From Thermoplasmata archaeon (GTDB lineage Archaea > Thermoplasmatota > Thermoplasmata > GCA-020350865), in the NCBI GenBank assembly GCA_020348445.1, contig CP070751.1:836438-896037 (forward strand): 59,600 bases of DNA, read 5' to 3'. A program made the position numbers and the translations under genes. The notes beneath the pieces are model-generated. The model searched no databases. It saw only the letters and a program-made list of their open reading frames with translations, and was not told where the DNA came from. Shown in pieces: positions 46,501-55,500 of the stretch; the first letter of the stretch is position 1, and the number at the start of each line of letters is the position of its first letter.

Positions 46501-49500
46501 CTCGTCCATGTGGTAGACACCTACATATCCATTGCTGAAAACGGCTTCGTCATCCTCGGAATTTGTGACATCTGAATTATTATAATACATGTAAATGGTT
46601 GTATCAGTGGAAGATGAGAGGGAAGCCATTTTGACCCAAGCGATCAACTCTCCAGTTGCACTTGTATAACGCTCGATCTCATGGTTGAGTTGGGATTTTC
46701 CGTCCCAATCTGTAAATACGATATCATCCCCATCTGATTGTGCATATGTGACTAGATCAGAATCTGTGGTCTGAATCATCATTGGAAATCCATCGATATC
46801 GCCTGATACCTGTTCATAGTTGATGGTGATCTCTTTTCGATATGTCCAGGCCGAGGTGTTTATATCTTCTCCATTAATCGTGTAAAATGTATCGGGATAA
46901 TACTGGTTGTTGAATTCCGTTTCGATCCATTGTTGCGAACGAGGAACATTGGAGAAGCGAAGTTCATCTAAAAGGCCACCGTAATTCATAGATGGAACAC
47001 CTGATGCTCCAACAAATACATCTGCAGATGAACTCCAGATAGGTCCACTCATGCCCGTATCTTCCAGTATTAAAGACTCATTTATATACAGCAATTGACT
47101 GGAACCATCGTATGTAAAGGAGACATAGGTCCAGTTACTTTTTATTACAGGCTGGGCAGTACTTCCATCGTCATTCACATATATATAAATCCCTTTATTG
47201 GCATCATCGTTAAATGAGAGCTGATATGAATATGTTGTATCTGATTCATTTCTTTTGGACACAATCTTCCCCCAATTTTCTATTGCGGAGTTATCGATAT
47301 ATGCCCAAGTAGAGATGGTAAAATTCTCATTGGTTCCATCAGTAAGACCCAGATCCCCCAAATTGAAATAATCATCGGTTCCACTCCCTGTAAAGTTCTG
47401 GGCGAATCCGATCTTTCCTGTATCCCTTGTGGGTGTGTTTTCCCTTATCCCATCATTTGTATCGGATGCCGAGTTCCCTATGGTTCCCGTATCTTCTACC
47501 AGGTGATATACACCCACATAGCCATTGCTCCATACTCCTTCCTCGTTCTCTTGATTTGTAGCTTCCGAGTTGTTGTAGTACATGTAAAATACAGTATCAA
47601 TTGTTGATGAAATGGAGGGTAATTTCACCCATGCTATCAACTCACCTGTTTCACTGTTATAATACTCTATTTCATGATCAAGTTTAGTTTCATTGTCTGC
47701 AGCCACGAATACAATGTCATCTCCATCCGATTGGGCTTTGTCCATTAAATCCGAATCAGTTGTACTAATTAAAACAGGAAAATCTGTTAAATCGGCTGCG
47801 ACCTTCGATGAATGAATCGTGATCTTCTTGCGACAGTTCCAATCCCCATCCCAAGGTCCTCCTGTAGGATTGAACATTATTTCATTAATAACGATCTGAG
47901 GAATCCTGATATACAGTATGTATGCTTTTCCTGAATCGGTATTTGATCCATCGTCCTTATGGGGAGCCCCTACTAAAACTGCATTGTCACCTGAGTCGTT
48001 AATATCAAGGGCAAAGGAAACAGACCAGCCCATGTGCTCATTGGCTTGGGATCCTTTGAACTCATAGCAGGCCAAAGAGTTCATAGATGAACCGCCCTTA
48101 AACACATAGACGTTTCCTGAATTTGTATATGAACCGTTATCGTAATAGGGTGCTCCCACTATAGCATCGATCTTACCATCACTATCCACATCTCCTGCAA
48201 AATCCACTGAGTAACCGAACCTGTCTCCATTGGATTCGCCTGTGAGATTGACATCTGAGGTGCTGTCCATTGAAGAACCACCGTGGAATATGTATACCTT
48301 TCCAGGAGAATCCTGCTGTTCGTTTCCAAAGGAAATGAAATTATTGGTCATGGATTTGTATTGCGCCGCGATCCAGTCCGCACTTCTTATTTTATTCGAA
48401 GCTGTAACCCCATCTATCACACCATCGAAAGCCTCAGTGTCCCATCCATAACCTATATCAAAGGGAGTTGAAGTATCAGAAAGAAATGCTGCGCTTCCGG
48501 AGGTTGTCTCCCTATTGCCATTTAAATAAATCTCGGGTACGGTTGGATTGCTGGAATTAAAAACAACAGCAACATGATACCAAGTGTTTAAACTGAGTAT
48601 AGTGCTTCCGGTTACAAAACTATTCGTATGATTACCCACATCGATTACAGCTCCACCTTCTGGCCTTATTATTATTCTAAATCCGTAATTTGACCAACTA
48701 AATTTGCTCAAAATTTCATCCCAATCCGCATTTGCATGTCTATAGAACCATGCAGAATATGTATAACTTTTACTTACATCAAAGTATAAACTCGCATCAT
48801 TTCCGCAATCTATATAATCGTCTTGACCATCAGCAGTTCCTGCGAAATCATAGGCACCGTCAACCTGTCCTGTGACATTTTGTATCACATCGCCGTAAAT
48901 TGTACCATCATTATCATACGAAGTCGCATCATAGGGAGTTCCCGATGACTCATTCAAATGCCAAACCCCTGTGTAGTTGATATCATAGGTTCCTGTAATG
49001 TCCTGAGCACTAACGGCATTGGAATTTCCGTAGTACATCCACATGTAATCGGTTGTTGAGCCCCAATCAATTTGGGTAACGTTCACCCACACATAGCTGT
49101 ACGCAGAGGAATTCCATTTTTCTATGTGGTAATTATACTCTGTTGAGCTATCGGGGTCAATGAACCTAAGATCGGTTCCATCAGGCTTTGCTTTTGAATA
49201 ATCAAAATTTGATGCACTTAAATTAACAAGAACCGGGAAATTTAACAAGTCTTCGCTCTGCGCACCATTGTTAAATGTCAACTTTTTCCGGTATTGCCAG
49301 TTGCTGTTCCACCATAGATTATCACCAAATGGAGCTCCCACAATTACATCATCGTATGATCCATCCTGATTAATATCGCTTACATTGGATACGGACCAGC
49401 CAAATGTATCTCCAGTACTTTCACCTGTTAAGGCAATATATGAACCAGAACTCTTTATCCTGTGATATTCGATATTCAAGGTGGAATTTACGGTATCTGA

Positions 49501-52500
49501 GGTTTCGTTCCTACCTATAAATCTAATGCGAACGAACCCATCACTAAGCCTATGATCGCTGTCTAGCGTGTACTCTTTCGTGGTGAACGTAGTGGAGGTT
49601 AGGTCACCCTGAGAACCTAGATCATCCCATGAGGAACCATCGTATACCTGAACACCAAAATCGGTTTCGCTTCCATCCACAGAGTAATTGAGCTGTAATT
49701 TTAAATTTTCTGCAGCGAGAACACTTGATGTGTTGAATTCGATATCAAGCACATATTTTATCTCTACTTCAATCTCACATTCAATACCAGCCGGAGCACC
49801 AGGAGTCCAGCTAAAGCTATCCACATTATTCCCATTTGAAGGATCTACTTTATAAATTGTATCTGCCCCATCGTCGGTTATCCAGAAATACTCTCCGTCC
49901 CAGCCCAGTCCACCTGGGTCCAAGGACTGCGTGTTCACTTCTGTTACGTCCCCGTTTGGTATGGTATTGCCTGAGAGATTTCCGATATCAATAGTATAAA
50001 TCTTATCCTCTGTTGGATCCGTCATTATTAGCCGGCCCGAACCGATATCGTCACGCCAGGTGAGCCCCTCGAGGTATGTTGGTAAATCCGTAGCAAAGTA
50101 TCCTTCATCGCAGTCGATATAATCAACCATGCTAAAATCGCTTGGATCCACTTTGTATATATTATCATCACCAGCATCACCGATCCAGAAATAACCGCCG
50201 CCATATGTGAATCCTCGAGCATCCCCAGAGAAGCTGGATATATCATGGGTGGCTACAAGGGTTCCATTATTTGGGTAATATTGCTCGATATTGTCTGTAC
50301 CATAATCAACACACCAGACATAATCATTGTAAAGAGCCATACCATTTGGATAGGTGGTTCCCGTATTCTCCCAGCTGATATCTACATTTCCACTTTCACT
50401 TCCAGATGCCAAGGAATCTTCTGCATTAACCCTATATATATAGTCCGAGGTTGAATCACAAATCCATAGCCACAAGGTTGTGGCACCCAAATCGTGTTCT
50501 TTCAATATAGCATATGAACCACTGTCTATGGCACTTTTTGCATTGTCAAAATTGGTGATGACACCATAGGTTGTAACATTTGAGGTTACATATGCATAAC
50601 TATCACCATAAAAGTAAATATACACCTTTCCCGCATCAGTTGCCACATCATCATTGAAAGGAGCACCAATTATCACATCATCATAACCGTCATTGTCAAT
50701 ATCACCTGCATCTGAAACAGAAAAGCCGAACTGATCACCGTAATTCTCACCAGTGTAATTCTTGTCAGCATTTGATGCTGAAATGGGTATTGAGCCATCC
50801 CCGTAGAAGATATAGGATTTTCCATATCCTACCTTATCACTGAAACTTTGTTCATTGCTAAATGAAATGAAATCAAAGGTCATGGAAAGATACTGGGCGG
50901 CAATCCAATCAGCACTTCTACCTATGTTTGATATTCTTACCTCGTCGATCCATCCATCCATATCTTCGTAAACTGTACATTCCCCAATCCATAGATTCCC
51001 ACGCGATTGATAGATTGGCCCGGAAAATGATATAGAGGTGCCTAATTCCGCACCGTTTTTGTACAATCTCATATCTGTGCCATCCCATGTCCCTACCATG
51101 TACTGCCATTCATTACTTGTCACGGCATCACTGACATGAAGTTGACCTCCATCTGTGGTTCCATCAGAGCTTAACCACCAGTCCCAGTCATCGGCATCTC
51201 CAGGATCGTCATTGAAGGCAAGGCAGTAGGCTCTATCAGTTTGATATTTCGATACTATGGCACAATCCGATTTCTCATGGTCAACATCGTCGGGTTTGAC
51301 CCAAGCCTCGACGGTTATCTGGGCTGTTATGTTCAAACTGCTGCTTGAAGGGATGTCAACATGATCTGCATTGCCATCGCAATCAACTGCATCATCGATT
51401 ATCCCGGTTTGCCCCTGGGTCAAACCACCTGAACCAGTCCCGTCATTATCATTGGATGTGGAATCAAAAAGCGTCCCCGAGCTCTCGTACAGATGCCACA
51501 CTCCCATGAAGTTCGCATCATAGGTAGCCGCTGCATCTTGAACATCAGAGGCCGCAGTATTGTTGTAATACATCCAGATATAATCTGCTGACGAACTTCC
51601 ATCAACCTGGGGTACCTCCACCCAAACATAGCTGTAACCTGAAGAATCCCAGTCCTCAATATGATAATCCAGTTCTGTGGTTTCATCAGTATCAATAAAC
51701 CGCAGATCAGTTCCATCCGATTTTGCTTTTGAGTAGACAAAGTTGGATGCACTCAGGTTAACAAGGACTGGAAAATTTATAAGGTCCTCTGATTGTCCGG
51801 TGTTATCGAATGTTATTTTTTTGCAGTAATTCCAGTTTGAGTTCCACCATCCATGGGCATTTGGTGCTCCTACTATAATATCATCATAGCTTGAGTTATC
51901 GAAATTTCCAGCACCTGACACCGAACTTCCGAACTTATCATAATCGCTTTCTCCAGTTATCTTTTCATCGGAATCGGTATCGGCGTCATAAACATCACTC
52001 CATAGTCCCGTTGCTTTGCCATAAAATATGTATGCTCTCCCTTTGTAGTTGTCATAACCAGGTGCGCCGATAATGACATCATCATAAATGCCGTTCACAT
52101 CCCCTGCGTCACTTACTGACCACCCAAAAAGATCACCAGCAAAGGAACCGTATATTGTGACATTGGCATTTGAGGCATTGATATCGCCTGAGCTTATACC
52201 TGGATAACCAAAGAATATGTACGCTGCCCCCCCATCTTGACCAACCCCAAGTTTCTGCGCATAGATGTCATCGTCATTAGCACCGTTTCGCTCATCCTCC
52301 CAAACAACAACAGCATAATCATTTGAATCTACAGCCACATCCGGGTATCGTTGGTGAGCACTATCCGAGTTACTGTTAATCTTTTTATCTGAATCACCCC
52401 AGTGATAATCTCCATTTGAATCGAGTTTTTGGGCATAAATGTCGTAGTTGCTCTCACTACGATAATCACGCCATGCTACAATTGCGTACCCACTTAAGTT

Positions 52501-55500
52501 CACAGCTACAGTGGGATAGTCCTGAATAGGAGCTACTCCTCCGTTTCCTGCTTGGTTCACGAGTTTGTCTGAAGAGCCCCACTGGGTATCACCTGTTGTA
52601 TTGAGCTTTTGTGCGTAAATATCATAACTACGGGTCTGATCATACCAGACGATGATGGCATTATCATTTATATCCACGGCTACATCAGTTTCGCTTCCTG
52701 AGCTAGATGAATATTGATTTACTTTCTTATCGGAAGCACCCCATTGAGCAGCTCCAGTAGAGTCAAGTTTTTGTGCGTAGGTAACATATTTCGAACCGGA
52801 GCGATAATCAGACCAAGAAACGATCGCATCTCCATCGGAATCCAAATCTATCGCAGGGTCGATTTGAACCTGTGTTGTATACTGGTTTACTAATTTGTCC
52901 GAACCACCCCATTCTGCGGCCCCAGTAGGATCGAGCTTTTGGGCGTACACATTCCAGCCGCTGCGAGCATCCTTCCAGACGACAGTGACATTCCCTGAGG
53001 AATTCACTGCCACATCAGGTAGATCTTGGGAACTTGATGTATATTGGTTGACCTGCTTATCTGAGGATCCCCACTGCGGGTTACCATCTGAATCGAGCTT
53101 CTGCGCGTAGATATTCCAATTGCTATCGCGATAATCAGCCCAGACTACGATTGCATTGCCTGAAAAGTCCACATCCACTGCAGGATATTTTTGATCCTCA
53201 CTATCTGAATTTTGGTTGACCTTCACATCTGTAGAATTCCATAATGGATCCCCGTCAGAATTAAATTTCTGTGCATATATATTCCAGTCTGTATCACGGT
53301 CATCAGCCCAGACGACAATTGTATTTCCTGATGAATCTGCAGTTACTGCAGGAAATTGTTGGAGATCAGAATCTGAATTCTGGTTGACTTTCTTGTCGCC
53401 AGTTCCCCAAAGACACGCTGAATCAGGATCGTGGTAAGGAGCACCTACGATTATATCAGGATAACCATCATCGTTTACATCACCAGCATAAGACACATTC
53501 CATCCAAATCTATCACTTATTATGTTACCAAATCCACTAACAATTTCTTCAAGACTTTCGGCTCTTGTTCCTGTGGGTTCCATTATCACTCCTTCGCCAT
53601 CCGAATAATCTGAAGCCCTCCTCTCCCAGTCTGTGGCTAAAAAGTACACTTTGAATCCTTCATTTAGTGGGTCGATTTTTACATCATCCCAGTGTATACT
53701 CACCTCCATCTGCATTATGTCCAATCCCACCTCAACCTGATGGCTTACAGTCCATTCCCATTCCCATGACGCAGATCCAGACCATCTATAGAAGGTGCTG
53801 CTCAATATTTTATTATGCCTACCTTTCACCTCTATCATATAATCAGCATCAATTGGAAGGCCCACGCCATATCCTTGTCCAGAGTTCGTATCAATAAAGA
53901 TGTAAACCACGTCTTCTCCTGTCTTGGGTAGGACCTCTGGGATGATACCCTCTCCGCCTGGTTCTCCCCCGATTATTGGCTCAGATTTTGCCTTGTTGTT
54001 CCAGAAAGGCACTTTAATTCCACCACACATCTCACCGTCAACATTCAGATAAAACGCAGGTCCATATTCTGTATTGGATACTCCATATTTTATAATGTCC
54101 AAGTTTACACGATTCACATCTTTTGCTGGATCCTCGTTCAATAATTCATCTTCCCAATCAGAAAATGCTCCGTCGATACTCACATTTTCCGGTACATTTA
54201 GCAAATAACTGTTTTCATAGAAGTTCTCTTCTGGTTTTATACGAGAAATCGATACTGTCCCTTTATCAGTTATCACATCATGATTGTTCTCAATTCTCAA
54301 ACCTATGGTATTTTCTGAATGTGCATCCCCATTGACTGCGATCACAAGATACATAGTGCGAGTTTCATCTTTAGATATTAGTATATCTGGTCTAAAAGTT
54401 ACTCGATCCTCAAAAAAAGAGCCGAACACTAACCTCTCGCCATTTTCGTTTTCAAGCCATACTCCCGAAACATCAAGTTCGGTTCCCACACCTGTTCTCG
54501 TTGCTATAATTTCGTTGATTGTAATATCAGCGTTTTGTGCCCTAACCTCCATTTTAAGCAATCTGTGACTGTTTCCACTTATCTGAGCCTCCCCTGTGCC
54601 CTGTTGTGTTATGGACAGAATGCCATTCTCGTTGCTTATTATTGTATCAGAGAAATCGTCAAATCCGTCCCAGCTCTGCATGTAAAACAGCACATCCACC
54701 TTATCATGTTCATCTATATCCACTGCACTCATTGGTAACTGGGCTTCCAACTCAGACTCGTATACAGCAACAGTAATACTGCCTTTTAATTCCCACAGAT
54801 TCCAATCCTGTTCCAGAGCCGAATAACCATAGAAATTATAGCCTAAAAGCTCTTGGTTCCATCCATATATTTCTGCTAAATAATCTGCGCCAATACCTTG
54901 AATATAATACCCTGTTTCTGGGCTTTGATCTGAATCAATGAAAATATAAGCAGTGTCCACATGTTTTCCATTAAAAGGTTCACCTGCAAGCATCTCTCCT
55001 TCAACTTTTAGGTAGAACGAGAGTTCCATCAACCTCGCATCCACGCGATAATCGACTATATCCACATTGGGATTGAATGGTGCTACTTCTTGGGTGTCTG
55101 TGGATATAACTACTCCCCTCCAATCTTCAAATCTACCGTCGATTGTTATTCCTTTTGGTGGTTTAGCTAGATTCGCGATCAAATAAGGAGACATAACCAA
55201 TATCACAACTATTATTGGAACAACCACAAGTTTCCATCTACCTTTCTTACCCTCAAAAGCACCATGTTTTGCACTTAATCCATTGGTAATACCGTTTCCA
55301 TTGGTTATACCATTGGTGATTCCAGTCCTCAGGGCCCGAAGACCGTTTGTGAGTCCATTGGTAAGACCATTGGTAAGACCGTTGGAAATACCCCTCCTGG
55401 CCCTCTTCAGCCCGTTTGTAAGGCCGTTGGTCAATCCATTTGTCAATCCATTTGTAAGACCGTTTGTCATTCCAAACTTGCGTTTTTTATGTACCTTTAC

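Noticed and set aside
35945..55490. CRISPR-like arrays in the 12-base repeats
   Set aside because: The units are contiguous, in frame and code for GLTN; there are no spacers.
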